From positions 86,001 through 150,000 of the forward strand of contig CANJKZ010000545.1 of NCBI GenBank assembly GCA_947471745.1: 64,000 nt of DNA. Reading direction: 5' to 3'. Shown in pieces: positions 10,468 to 21,839 of the stretch (position 1 is the first letter of the stretch; the number at the start of each line of letters is the position of its first letter). Under the pieces are notes generated by a model. It saw nothing but the letters and a program-made list of their open reading frames with translations. It did no database searches and was not told where the DNA came from. The position numbers were made by a program, and so were the translations under genes. The stretch comes from Closterium sp. Naga37s-1. Lineage: Eukaryota > Streptophyta > Zygnematophyceae > Desmidiales > Closteriaceae.

Positions 10468-11412
10468 ACGTATTCATCAGCAGGCTCGTCGACTTCGTCG
10501 AGCAGTAGGGCTGTCACCGTCAAGGTGTCCGTCGGAGGGTGTGCCTGCGTCTGCCCCGACGCCGGCCCATAATTTGCCTTCCACACCTCCAGCAACATCG
10601 TCTCGTAGAAGATCACCTCGACGGACGTGACCATCTTGTTGTCGGTCAAGTCCAGCACCTTCCAGCCCTTTCTCTTCGGTGACACACCAAGGTGAAGCCC
10701 CCAGCGAGCCTTCGGCGCCAGCTTCCCACCGCGCTGCTGCTCGGGAACCATGAACTGCACCATGCAGCCCCACACCCTCGCCAGCGTGAGGTCGGGCTTC
10801 TTCCCGGTCAGCATCTGGTACGGCATTGTCCCCGGCGGCGTTGTCGACCGCTCCAAGCAGTTGCGCACCCAGACAGCTTGACGTAGAGCGAGGTGCCAAC
10901 AGTGATGCTGCACGACCATGTGCAGCAGCATCGTCCGCAAGGACTCTACGACCTTGCGCATCTCCCGCTCAGCCATGCCGTTCTGCTGCGGAGTGTAGGG
11001 GCACGTCGGGTCGTGGACGATGCCCTTCCCGTTGACGAAGTCGGTGAACGCCTTCTCGAAGAACTCCCCTCCTTGGTCTGAGCGGAGCATCAGCACCGTC
11101 TTCTTCGTCTGCCGCTCTACCAGCACCAGCCACTGTTAGAACTTCCGCAGCAGACCGCTCTTCTTAGCGACCGGCATTGCCCACACGAATCGAGTGTGGC
11201 GATCCTTCAGCAGCAGGAAGTACAAGCTGCCATCCTTGGCAGCCACCCAAAATGGCCCGCACTAGTCAATATGCACGACAGCTATCGCCTCCTCGACGTC
11301 CGAGCCCTTGTCGGGGAAAGTGTGCTACGCTAGCTTTCCTCCGACGCACGAGACACACGGCGGGTCCGCTTCGGTCGACGGTGTGATGTTGATCCCCGTA
11401 GAAACTTCATGC
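10468..11412 (-). mobile_element. Ty1/copia element C, distal part (A family)
   Basis: Minus-strand sequence matches the integrase and hinge of element A (LRSDQGGEFFEK, LHLGVSPKRKGW, VDEPADE). It starts abruptly at the B LTR and ends at the CATGC target site of element D. Several in-frame stops are visible, for example in the integrase entry near 11140-11270. The N-terminal half of C resumes at 18157 on the other side of D. Confidence 0.85.
10469..11126 (-). pseudogene. copia integrase core and C-terminal region (element C)
   Basis: The open stretch carries the second DDE Asp (LRSDQGGEF) and the Glu (QQNGMAEREM), and the WGLHLGVSP block. Unlike element A it has no TRIM between QTKK and LRSDQ, so it shows the empty target site and confirms that the TRIM entered A after the two copies diverged. 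The frame runs out into the B LTR. Confidence 0.8.
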
Positions 11413-12432
11413 TGTTATAGTCTAGAGTCCACTTAGGGGTCGTAGATGCCCTTGAAACCGCCTAAGCAGAATCTGGTGACTTCGAACCGTCTCTGTTCAA
11501 AACGCCGTCACGATCAGCTCCGATAATAAACGAGGCTGAAACTTGGACAGACGTTAGCTTCAGGTGTCTGCTTTCCAACGGTATATGGCTTGCTTTCATC
11601 AGAGGTGTATGCGCTACGCAGTCAACAAAAACGTAAGCTCGGCTGAAAAACGAGTAGCTTCATTGATGCAAGGAAGAGGTTGAGTGCAACATTGCCTAGG
11701 GGACTCTTAAGGGGTTGGGACCATCCTGGGAACTCAGAGAAGGTTGAGACCTAGGGGAGAAAGGCTAGAGAAGGATGGGAAACGTCCTAGCTAGGTCAGC
11801 AAAGCCAACCACACTTGGATGTTCAGAGCTGTACTCAAGGCTACCAATAGTGAGTCAAGCCAACCATGAGTCAGCTTGTCTTCCCACTTGCACCCTCTTG
11901 CAAGCTGCTTCCAGGAAGACCACACTTCTCAAAAGGAGGGTGGTAGAGTCCCACTTGACCACCTGTACTTCTTGTCTCATTCTCTGTCCCTGCACCATTG
12001 GCATGACAACAATGAAAGGGTGGCAAGGGAAATGCTGCCAACAGTGCACCATGACTACGGAACAGTACCTTTCGACAGCTGTCACGTGCTGCTCCGATGC
12101 TGGGTTGTCCTGAAACTCGGTGACCACCTGCACAACACGGCAAAGGACTGCCACACCGATTTTCAGACCAATCAGAGCTTCGTAGATGAGTCAGCAGCCG
12201 AAATGATGAACTCGGGTGTTACCAAAAAAGAGTAACACACACTTCCGGGATGCCATAAGTCTTGAAACTAAAAATGTTGCCATGCCTTGTAAACTGTTTC
12301 CACAATTCTGAAACTTTGAGGGTGTGAAGAACACATGTTGAACCACCTCCCCACAAAATTCCAGAAGCTGAGCAGGCTTGTAGGTTGAATGGGAGTGTGA
12401 TGACTGTGCCACTATAGTGCTTTGGCACAACA
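11413..12432 (-). repeat. element D 3' LTR
   Basis: 1020 bp, ending in CACAACA next to the reverse complement of a GAGGGGGAGTT polypurine tract. It pairs with 17137-18156. Confidence 0.93.
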
Positions 12433-12489
12433 AACTCCCCCTCATCGTGCTCTCATTCATCCCTTAGCTGCTCCCTGAAGCTGCCTCCC

Positions 12490-14019
12490 TTACTTGAAGG
12501 ACATGCCACACAAGGTGGCACAGCTCCAATGCTGATGCTCTGCAAGCCGCTTAGTCAAGAAATCCGCAGGTTGCTTGGTAGTGTTGATGTAGTGCAAGGA
12601 GATGGTGCCCTTCTTCACCTCCTTCCTCACCCAATGCCACTTGATATGCATGTGCTTGTTCAGCCCATGGAGCACAGCATTACGCGCCATTGCAATTGCT
12701 CCTTGGCTATCACAAAACACAGGTGTAGGACCCTCTTGCTCCTGCCCCAACTCCTCAAGCAACCTCCTCATCCAAACCACCTCCTTCACTCCATGAAACA
12801 ACGCCATGTACTCGCTCTCCGTTGATGAGTGAGCTATCTCTCCTTGCTTCTTAGACTTCCAGCTCACTGGACTCCCTCCAACACAGCATATATAGCCACC
12901 ATGGGATGTAGCATCATTGATGTCACTTGCCCAGGTAGCATCGGTGAAACACGAGAGGTACAAGTGCCCACGCCTTGCAGGTGCACCAGTCTTTGTGCTC
13001 ACCTCCTCCACTCCCTTTTGCTTCAGCTGCCCATGCACTGAATATTGCAGCCCCACCCTAGAGGTTGCCATGCAATACCTCACTAGCCTCTCTGATGCTT
13101 CCAGGTGCTCTTGAAGGGGCCTAGACACCACACGAGCGAGTTGTGAAACTGAAAACGCAATGTCGGGGCGAGTGTTGACCGAAGCGTACATCAAGCTCCC
13201 CACCATTGACTGGAACCGACGCTGCAAATGGTAATCCAACACCTCACCCTCCTCTTCATCAAGGTTCAGCTGAAACCCTGAGGGTAGTGGAGTCTTCACA
13301 CTCCTCCCTTCCTCCAGCCCATACTTCTCCCCCATGGCTGCAAGGTACTTGTGTTGGTGAAGCCTCAACCATCCCTTCACCTCGTCCCGCTCCACGTGAA
13401 GACCAAGGTAATACCCCACTGGTCCAAGGGCCTTGCATTGAAAGGTCTCATTCAGCTTCCCTTGCACCTCCTTGATCCTCTCCAGGGATGGAGAGAAGAG
13501 GAGGATGTCATCGACGTAGACAAGGAGAAATACCTTCTCCTCCTCCCCCTCGGCCATGAAGAGACTCTCGTCGCAGCCGCTAACTTTGAAGCCAAGAGCC
13601 TCCAACGCCTCCACCAGACTTGCATACCAGCACCTTGGAGCTTGTTTGAGGCCATAGATGGCCTTGTTGAGCCTGCAAACACGTCCGCTACCATCATCAT
13701 ACCCCTCTGGCTGCTTCATGTAGATCTCCTCATCTACCACGCCATAGAGGAACGCCGTCTTCACATCCATTTGCTCCACCTTCCAGCCACAAACGGCAGC
13801 GGCTGCTAGCAACAACCGGAGCGTAGGAGCCTTGGCAACAGGAGCAAACACCTCTTGAAAGTCAATCCCCTCCCTCTGCTGAAAGCCTTTGATCACAAGC
13901 CTTGTCTTGCGCCTCTCCAACCTCCCCTCCGCATCGGTCTTCACACGTAACACCCACGTGCAGTCCAATGCCTTCATTCCTGGGGGCAGATTGGTAAGGG
14001 TCCACGTTTCATTCTCCAT
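12490..14019 (-). pseudogene. copia reverse transcriptase and RNase H (element D)
   Basis: Read from 14019 down, RT shows MENETWTLTNLPP, VEQMDVKTAFLYG, IYGLKQAPRCWY and YVDDILLF. RNase H shows CFTDATWASDIND, SSTESEYMALFHG and VFCDSQGAIAMARN, then NTTKQPADFLTKRL before the stop. Length and motifs are complete. The frame is separated from integrase by a TAG just upstream of MENETW and a frameshift near 14190, so no full polyprotein can be made. Confidence 0.87.
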
Positions 14020-15812
14020 GTGGCTCTAGAACTCATCCTCCCTTGAAGCCAGCCATGCCTCTCGATCATCTCCAGCGAGAGCTTCCTCCATTGACGCCGG
14101 CTCATGAGGTAAGTTGACGCCAAAGCAACAAATCTGCTCCATCTCCCCTTCGGCTCCCTTCTCCTCCTCATCTCCCCCCTCCTGACCAGAAATGCCTTGG
14201 GAACCCCAAGTCTTTCATACTTGAGGAAATCCCTTGGGTGGGCAGCTCTCTTGGGCCTCTCCTTGGCTGCTCCTTCCTTGGCTCCACCACGGACAGCATC
14301 ACGCTTCCCTTGGGTTGTGCGCCTTGGTGGAAGCTTAGGGGATGGTGTAGGCTGCTGCACCTCCTCCTCGGTATCACCTCTCTCAGCTACAGGGGCCTCC
14401 CCTTGCTGCAGTAATTCTTCCACATCTGGTGCCTCCCCTTCAGCACCTCCCAAGTCATGTGACACCTCTGTCAACTCTGAAGATGAGGACAACTCGATGG
14501 GAATGAGAAGTGGGTCGTTCGTTCCCACCTCTATTCCAAGCGGAATGGTGACCTTGCTCCTCCCCCGCTCCGACCACTCCTTGAACATGAGCCCCTCCAT
14601 GAACTTGGCATCTCTGGTGGTGAAGACGGTGTTGGATTTTGGGTCCCACATGAGCCAGCCCTTGCTCCCCCGTGCAAGACCCAAATGAACAGCCCACACC
14701 GCCGCCGCTTGAAGCTTGTCACGCTTCTCCTTAGGGACATGCACGAGCCCCATGCACCCAAAGACATGAAGCATATCAACCAGGGGCTTCTTGCCACTCC
14801 ACTTCTCCATAGAGACCCAATGCTGACCTCCCACATGAGTCAACACCCGGTTCTTGATGACGGTAGCATGACAAATAGCGAGGGGCCAGAACCGCAAGGG
14901 TAGACCCGAGTCCACCAATATCGTTCTCCCGCCCTCTATGATGGTCCGGTTCGCTCTCTCTGCCACGCCGTTGGAATGAGGGGTGTAGGCCGTGGTGAGC
15001 TGCTGCTTGATGCCGTGCCGCTTCAACCAGCTCCGGAACTCCGCTCCCAAAAACTCCCCACCACGGTCGCTACGAATCGCCTTCACCCGTTTGCCACTCT
15101 CTCGCTCCCTCATGGGCAGCCACTCTTCAATGATGACCCTTGCAGCATCACTCTTCTTTGCAAGTGGAAAAGACCAGGTGAGCCTTGTGTAATCATCCAC
15201 CATAGTCATGGAATACAGGGCCCCATCATCTCCCTTTACCTTCATGGGCCCCACAAGATCCACATGCACGAGCTCCACCAGGTCACATGACTGCCCCACC
15301 GCCGAATGGAAGGGAAACCGTGAGAACTTGCTGGTCAAGCAAGTCTCACATGAGCCCACCTCCTTGGGCTCCCATTTTATCCTCAGCCCCTTGACTCTTT
15401 CCTCCTTAAACAACTGCTGTAACTGAGGTAGCGCCACGTGGCCAAAGCGACGGTGTGCGGTGAGCCAATCCGTCTCACCCGTGCTAGGATTTACACTTGG
15501 TAGCGCACCCCCCCCATGCACAAGCAGCCCACCATCACTGCCATCACCACATCCTCCACTAGTTATGTGGCTTGCATGCCCTCCTCTTACAGCTTCAGCA
15601 GCCAAGCGCGCAGCCGCCTCCTTCCATGGCAGCACTGGTATCTCCCACATGGACCGGTGCATGTCCTTGCCGCCTCGGAGGTCCCACAACACGCGCCCAT
15701 CCAGAGTTGCATTGAACACCTTTGTGCCCATCATCTCCATCTTCATCCCTGCCTCACGCAATGCCTTGGTAGAGAGAAGGTTGGCACATAGTCCAGGGAC
15801 AAGGAGAACCAC
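13974..15812 (-). pseudogene. copia protease end and integrase (element D)
   Basis: It starts with the end of the protease fold (LLVPGLCANLLSTKAL). The zinc region WLTAHRRFGHVALPQL...CETCLTSKF follows, then the core LVHVDLVGPM, IRSDRGGEFLG, YTPHSNGVAERANR with an intact DDE set, and the block WAVHLGLARGSKGWLMWDP. The last ~60 residues are out of frame with the true entry to RT, which continues in the neighbouring frame (SMEEALAGDDREAWLASR). Confidence 0.85.
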
Positions 15813-17097
15813 GCTTCAGCCCCAAAAGCCTCCCATCTGCGCCCATAAACATGGCTCTCCCCTCGCCACGCACGGGTACAACTTGGCCGGTGGCTGAAAC
15901 GACAGTGGCTGCCTTTGATGGCCTGACTTCATCCAGCAGATCCTCTCGGTTGGTCATGGTCATGAAGGCTCCCGTGTCGATGACCAAATGGGAGGAACGG
16001 TGAAGAGCAACCTTGCTGGCCGGTACAACCATATCCTCGGAGCATGCCTCTCCTACATGGTAGAACATGCCGCCATGTCCGCCGGCACCTCCATCGCCCT
16101 CCTCACTGCCCATGCCTTCTCCCATAGCTCCATGAACACCCTTAGAGCCTTCAATTGATGGCTGACCAGGCCTCCAACCATCAGGTAGCTTGCGACACTT
16201 AAACCATGGGTGACCTTCCACATGGCAATACCAACACTTGCCGCCACACCGCTTGCCTCCCTTGTTGCTACGCTTCCCTCCCGAATACTGCTCCCCTCCA
16301 GAGCCTTCCTTGGCCTTGCCTTTCTTGCTGCCACGTCCCTTGAAGCCTTTCATGCCGTAGGCAGAGCCTCCACCTTCACCGGCAGCGGCAGTCAGCTCCT
16401 TCCTCCGAAACTCCTCTTGAAGGACTTGAGCACGGATCCACTCAAGGGACCATGAGTCCTTCATGCCATTGAGGTTGACCACCAAAGGGCCCCACGACTC
16501 CGGCAGCAGGGAGAGAGCCTTGTAGCACTTGATCTTCTCAGGGTAGTCCACACCAGCAGCTGAGAGCTTCACATAGAGGTCCCGGAGTTGATCAAACGCT
16601 CCTTGCACGGCATCACCCTCGTTGATCTTCACCGCATGGAGTTGTCGTTCGAGCACCACCACCATCGCTTCGCTGCTGGGGGCATGGACGTCCTTCAATA
16701 TTTTCCATGCCTTGGGACCACACTGGATATCCTTGATGAGATGCTTGACATGGTGCAGCTGGTTGGATGAGAGGCATTGAGAGAGAAGGAAGAATCCATC
16801 CTTGGATCGTCGATCCCATTCCTTGGTCGCTCCTTCGCTCGCAGGCCTCTTCAATTCTCCATCCATCACTTCAAGAAGCCCATAATGGTTAAATAAGAGC
16901 TCCATCCTGAAGCTCCATGATGCCCAATCCTCCCCAGAGAACTTCTCTAGGTTGAATGCCTTCACATCATCCTTGGCAGGTGTTGAAACGGATGCTATTG
17001 GTGAAGATCCGCCTGCAACGCCTCTTCCTGCTTCCCCAGCGCCTCTCACGCCACCACTGCCACTAGGACCAGCTGGAGCAGAACCTTCAGCCTCCAT
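15790..17097 (-). pseudogene. copia gag and protease start (element D)
   Basis: ATG at 17097 is 26 bases from the primer site. The gag core has FNLEKFSGEDWASWSFRM and LLPESWGPLVVNL. The knuckle is CWYCHVEGHPWFKC, and the protease site reads VIDTGAFMTM. An extra base near 15810 shifts the frame inside the protease. The protein is the same family as gag of element B; that of elements A and C is more distant. Confidence 0.87.
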
Positions 17098-17122
17098 ATT
17101 GACCCAGGAACAGAGAAGAACA

Positions 17123-17134
17123 GCTCTGATACCA
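17123..17134 (-). promoter_or_regulatory. element D primer binding site
   Basis: The plus strand shows GCTCTGATACCA, so the element strand reads TGGTATCAGAGC, two bases from the 5' LTR. It is the tRNA-iMet primer site, as in element B. Confidence 0.92.
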
Positions 17135-17136
17135 CT

Positions 17137-18156
17137 TGTTATAGTCTAGAGTCCACTTAGGGGTCGTAGATGCCCTTGAAACCGCCTAAGCAGAATCTGG
17201 TGACTTCGAACCGTCTCTGTTCAAAACGCCGTCACGATCAGCTCCGATAATAAACGAGGCTGAAACTTGGACAGACGTTAGCTTCAGGTGTCTGCTTTCC
17301 AACGGTATATGGCTTGCTTTCATCAGAGGTGTATGCGCTACGCAGTCAACAAAAACGTAAGCTCGGCTGAAAAACGAGTAGCTTCATTGATGCAAGGAAG
17401 AGGTTGAGTGCAACATTGCCTAGGGGACTCTTAAGGGGTTGGGACCATCCTGGGAACTCAGAGAAGGTTGAGACCTAGGGGAGAAAGGCTAGAGAAGGAT
17501 GGGAAACGTCCTAGCTAGGTCAGCAAAGCCAACCACACTTGGATGTTCAGAGCTGTACTCAAGGCTACCAATAGTGAGTCAAGCCAACCATGAGTCAGCT
17601 TGTCTTCCCACTTGCACCCTCTTGCAAGCTGCTTCCAGGAAGACCACACTTCTCAAAAGGAGGGTGGTAGAGTCCCACTTGACCACCTGTACTTCTTGTC
17701 TCATTCTCTGTCCCTGCACCATTGGCATGACAACAATGAAAGGGTGGCAAGGGAAATGCTGCCAACAGTGCACCATGACTACGGAACAGTAACTTTCGAC
17801 AGCTGTCACGTGCTGCTCCGATGCTGGGTTGTCCTGAAACTCGGTGACCACCTGCACAACACGGCAAAGGACTGCCACACCGATTTTCAGACCAATCAGA
17901 GCTTCGTAGATGAGTCAGCAGCCGAAATGGTGAACTCGGGTGTTACCATAAAAGAGTAACACACACTTCCGGGATGCCATAAGTCTTGAAACTAAAAATG
18001 TTGCCATGCCTTGTAAACTGTTTCAACAATTCTGAAACTTTGAGGGTGTGAAGAACACATGTTGAACCACCTCCCCACAAAATTCCAGAAGCTGAGCAGG
18101 CTTGTAGGTTGACTGGGAGTGCGATGACTGTGCCACTATAGTGCTTTGGCACAACA
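17137..18156 (-). repeat. element D 5' LTR
   Basis: 1020 bp, same length as 11413-12432 and almost identical to it. It is followed by the second CATGC. Confidence 0.93.
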
Positions 18157-18739
18157 CATGCTTCGCCGAGCTCTTGATTGTGCCGACACCGACGTGCGCG
18201 AGCCTCGCATGCAACTGGTCAGGGGTCATCGTCATCGCCGAGACGATCGTCCGCAGAGCCACCACCTCGGTCGACGGCGACTGCGTCGAGCAGGGGCGAA
18301 GGTCGGTGGAGAGGACACGTCCAATGTAGCGTGCTCGACCGAGCACCTCCCCGGTCGCGGTGACGAGCAGCATCTCGTTGCCATTGCCATGCAGCTGCAC
18401 TTCGCTCTCCTTCAGCTGGCCAGCATATAGCAGGTTCACCTGTACGCCCGGAACGTAGAGCACATCGGGGATGAGGACCCGCTTCCCGGCATCCTCTTGC
18501 AGAGCGACGGTTCCACGACCCTCGACGGGCTGCAGTGCCCCGTTGAATCTACGCACGTGCTTCACACCGTCGCTCGGTGCCATGTCGACGAAGACCGCCT
18601 TCGTCCCCATCAGATGGTGAGAGCAACCGCTGTCGAGCAGCACCGCCATCGGGTTTGCCTGCACAGCTGCCGCCACCGCCTGGAAGTCCTCGCCAGCCTC
18701 CGCAGCCAGCGAGACTGTCGACTCCACCACGCCGACCAT
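18157..18739 (-). pseudogene. copia protease and pre-integrase (element C)
   Basis: Starts upstream of the protease site LLDSGCSHHLMGTKAV and runs in one frame through IPDVLYVPGVQVNLL to RLHARLAHVGVG. It keeps the T that element A has lost near 1843, so here the protease is in one piece. It ends at the D insertion site. Confidence 0.82.
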
Positions 18740-19459
18740 CGAGCACGACGCCTCCTCGTCGCCTCGGCCCTTGCCGCTAGAGCTGTCGACGTCCTTCGTC
18801 GACGACGTCTTCTTCGACGGCTGCTTCTCCTTGTGCGGCTTTGCATCTCGACGTGGGCGATGGCTGGTCGATCGACCGCAGCTCCCTTGGTGTCGTCCTC
18901 GTCGCTGTCATCGTGGTCGGGGCACTCGAAGGAGAGATGATCAGGGTCGTCGCAGATCCAGCACTCCCGCCGTCGACCACCACATCGTCGGCCCTTGTCC
19001 CGCATCAACCTCTTCTCGTCGACGTCCTTTGTCGACCGCCCACATCCGCTACCACCTCCACCCGGCTTTACGCGCTGCTCCTGCTGACGACTCGATATCG
19101 TTGGTGCAGCGTAACTCGCCAGCGGAATGAGCTTCGTTGGCTGTTCAGCCTCCTGCATCGCCTCGTCTTGGAGAATGTAGCTGGTGAGGGAGTCCTCGTC
19201 GAGGGAATCACGTGTGCCGGGCACCATCGTCATCCTCTTTATGAGGTTGTAGCTACGCGGCAGGCCCTTGAGGACATGAGTGATGTAGGACGCCGTCGAG
19301 TATTTGGCGCCCGCCATCCGCATCTCAGCCAGGATCCGTCGAGCACGGTTGCAGTATTCCGTCGCCGACTCCTGCTCGCCCATCCGAATGTGTGTCATCT
19401 TCTCCTCCAGCTGTCCAATGTACATGTCGTCCTTCACCTGGTACGTCGACAGGATGAAG
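18610..19459 (-). pseudogene. copia gag, C-terminal part (element C)
   Basis: Begins within gag at KDDMYIGQLEEKMTHIRMG and reaches the knuckle CWICDDPDHLSFEC. The end of this frame overlaps the protease frame, so gag and protease are separated by a frameshift between them (around 18800-18850). Confidence 0.8.
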
Positions 19460-19598
19460 TGTCAAAGATAGAACTGGAAGAATGAATTACTAGAATGAGC
19501 AAGTACAAGGGTAGATATAGCAAACCTAACCCAAGCACTAACCAATGTGTACACGACCTAGACTAAACAATACAAACTATAACAATTATAGTTTGACA
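19460..19598 (-). repeat. element E left (3') LTR
   Basis: Short 139-bp LTR with inverted tips TGTCAAA/TTTGACA, abutting a CACCCCCATA tract that is the reverse complement of a polypurine tract. Similar short LTRs bound element H. Confidence 0.8.
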
Positions 19599-19919
19599 CA
19601 CCCCCATAATCTAGGTGACGGTAGTCCTGCGGAGAGCAACAACCAACCCAAGGTCAAGGGTCACAAGACCAGTCAGCAAGAACAAGCAACGGTCACAAGA
19701 CCAGTTCACAAGAACAAAGCAACTCTCGGGGTGGAGCTCAAGGTCACCACACAGTCCGAGAACAAGCAAGAGGCCACAAGGCCAGTCCACGTGTAAGGAT
19801 ATAGCAGAGATAAAAGATGCAAGAGTACACGACATGCATGACAAGCATCTCTACAGAAGCAAAGGGCCACAAGGCCTGTCCACAAGCACATATATAGGAT
19901 ATAGTGTAAGATGCAAGAA

Positions 19920-20752
19920 TACAAGACAAAGCATCTCTACGCAAGCAAGTGAGGGCCGGTAGGCACAAGGCCTAGCTGGGTGCAGAAACGCTGGTGGTCA
20001 CAAGGCGGCAACGCCTTGGTGAAGATATCTGCCGTGTTGGCCTCAGAGACCACACGTCGCACGAGTGCCTGGCCACGCTGCTGCAACTCTCACAGAAGGA
20101 AGTAACGAAGCTGGATGTGCTTCGCCTTCCCAACCAGTCGGGGCTCCTCGCACAACAGGATAGCAGACCTGTTGTCAGCGAACAAGTCTAGGGGAGAGTG
20201 ACGCCGATCACCAAGGTCGGTGAGAAGGAAAGACAGCCATCGAAGCTCCTGGGCGGCCATGGCCGTAGCGTAGACCTCTGCCTCACAGCTGGAACTAGAG
20301 ACGGACGACGCCCGAGTCGACCTCCACGAAACAGCTCCGGTCCCAAGACTGAAGCAGTAACCCTGTGTAGACCGTAGCGACTCAGCGTCGTCGGCCCACG
20401 ACGAGTCCGAGTAACCTATAAGTGTAACTGGCTGCTTCCCTCCAAGGACAAGTCCCATGCCTGATGTACTTGCCACATGCTTTGCCACCCTTTTAGCAGC
20501 GTACCAGTGGGAAGGTCGGTGTCTCCCAGGCGCAACAAAGCGCGCAAGGACGCTAAGAGGGTAAGCTAGGTATGGGCGAGTACAGGTCATCAGGTACATG
20601 AGACAACCCATCAGCTCAGGATATGGACCGCTGGACTCAAATGGCTCGTTCGAAGGTGGAGCCGTGAGCCCATGATCCACAGCAAGAGTGGTGGGCTGTA
20701 CCTTGGAGAACGGGAAGCGAAACCGCGTGAGGATCTGCTCGACCATATGCAA
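19920..20752 (-). pseudogene. copia RNase H (element E)
   Basis: GCLMYLMTCTRPYLAYPL at the RT/RNase H junction is followed by IGYSDSSWADDAES, SSSCEAEVYATAMAAQELRW and LFADNRSAILLCEE. A TGA after RYFLL (about 20090) replaces the usual Arg. The remainder to the end (ANTADIFTKALP) is readable behind it. Confidence 0.8.
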
Positions 20753-20799
20753 CTGCGTCAGCGTAATGGTGCGAGCTGCCCTGTCCCTGGTGATCTGCA

Positions 20800-21800
20800 G
20801 GCCAAGGGGCGCTGCAGCTCCTCAAGGTCAGTCCAAGTGTGTCTCCTCTGCCGTTCCTCCTTCACGGAGACCAGTGCATGTCAGTCGGGAGTAGCGAAGA
20901 CCAGGTCATCAACGTAGACCAGAACAAAGAACGGGGCTGAGCGACGGCGGACGAACAGCTACGGGTCGGCAGATGACGGAAAGAAGTCAAGCGTTTCAAG
21001 AGTCATATGTAGCGTGTCGTGCCATTCGTGGGGAGCCTGGCGCAGGCCATAGACCAGTCGACGCAGCTGCCACTGGGTCACAGGAGGGAAAGAGCCAGTG
21101 AAGCCAGGCAGACGACGCAGCCAGATCTGCTCGTGCATGCTCCCCTGAAGGAACGCAGTGGAGAAGTCCAAGGAGTGCAACTCATAGTCGCGATGTGCTG
21201 CAATATGCAGCAACACCCGAAGAGTGGTCATCTTCCGGATGGGAGCAAAGGTCTGAAAGAAGTCTTCCCCCTCTCGCTGACTGAAGCATCTCGCCACGTA
21301 GCGCGCCTTGAACACGGGTGGTGCTCCAGTCGGCCGCTTCACCTTCTAGAGCCATATGACACTGACAACGTTCGCCCCAAGTGGTGGGACGGCGTCGACG
21401 TAGGTGCCTGTGGACCTATAAGATGCCATCTCTACCTCCTCAGCTGCTATACAGTACGAAGCCCAGGGTCCCAAGACCGCCTCAGCGTGATTGCAAGGGA
21501 TCGGGATGTCAAGGGCGTCTGGATCCCCCTCAGGGGCAAGCAGCACAGCGCAGAGATGAGGAACAGCGGCCGCAAGGAAACCAGGCTCGAACTGCCTGTC
21601 CTCGAGGACCTCCAGGGGAAAACAGGAGCACCCCCAGAGAACGGAGAACGAGCAGGACCACTCACCTAGTGAGCGGCATAGTCAAGGCGGTGGGAAGAGG
21701 CAAAGCCAGCGACAATGGTAACAAGTGTCGAGCCAGACGACAGAGGTGCAGTCGGGTGCGTGACCAACGCGGACAATATACGGGAGACAACAGGACGGAG
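20800..21800 (-). pseudogene. copia reverse transcriptase (element E)
   Basis: The fragment at 21342-20959 has ARYVARCFSQREGEDFFQTF, LHSLDFSTAFLQG and LVYGLRQAPHEWHDTL. The catalytic region and parts before it are in other frames. Upstream, the RT entry (LLAPEGDPDALDIP, STGTYVDAVPP) is seen near 21540-21350. Several stops and frameshifts separate the pieces. Confidence 0.78.
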
Positions 21801-21839
21801 GTAGTCGGACAACGGGTCGTGAAACACAGTGAGGGATGA

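Larger units (their letters stand above)
11413..18156 (-). mobile_element. Ty1/copia element D, full length, inserted in element C
   Basis: Both LTRs are 1020 bp (11413-12432 and 17137-18156), with TGTT/AACA tips. The target duplication CATGC is present at 11408-11412 and 18157-18161. The primer site is at 17123-17134 and the polypurine tract next to 12433. Roughly seven base differences were noticed between the LTRs, so the insertion is recent. The coding region nevertheless has at least two frameshifts and one stop, so the copy looks non-autonomous or was reverse-transcribed from a defective parent. Confidence 0.95.
18157..19459 (-). mobile_element. Ty1/copia element C, proximal part (A family)
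   Basis: Minus-strand gag, CCHC knuckle, protease and pre-integrase of the A family, continuing the C fragment at 10468-11412 once D is removed. It is cut on the right at 19459 by the LTR of element E, within gag (near YQVKDDMYIGQ). The start of gag and the 5' LTR of C are missing and do not reappear to the right of E. Confidence 0.87.

Noticed and set aside
11855-12235. Open frames on both strands inside the D LTR, repeated at 17579-17959
   Set aside because: They lie wholly within LTRs, match no known family, and occur twice only because the LTR is duplicated.
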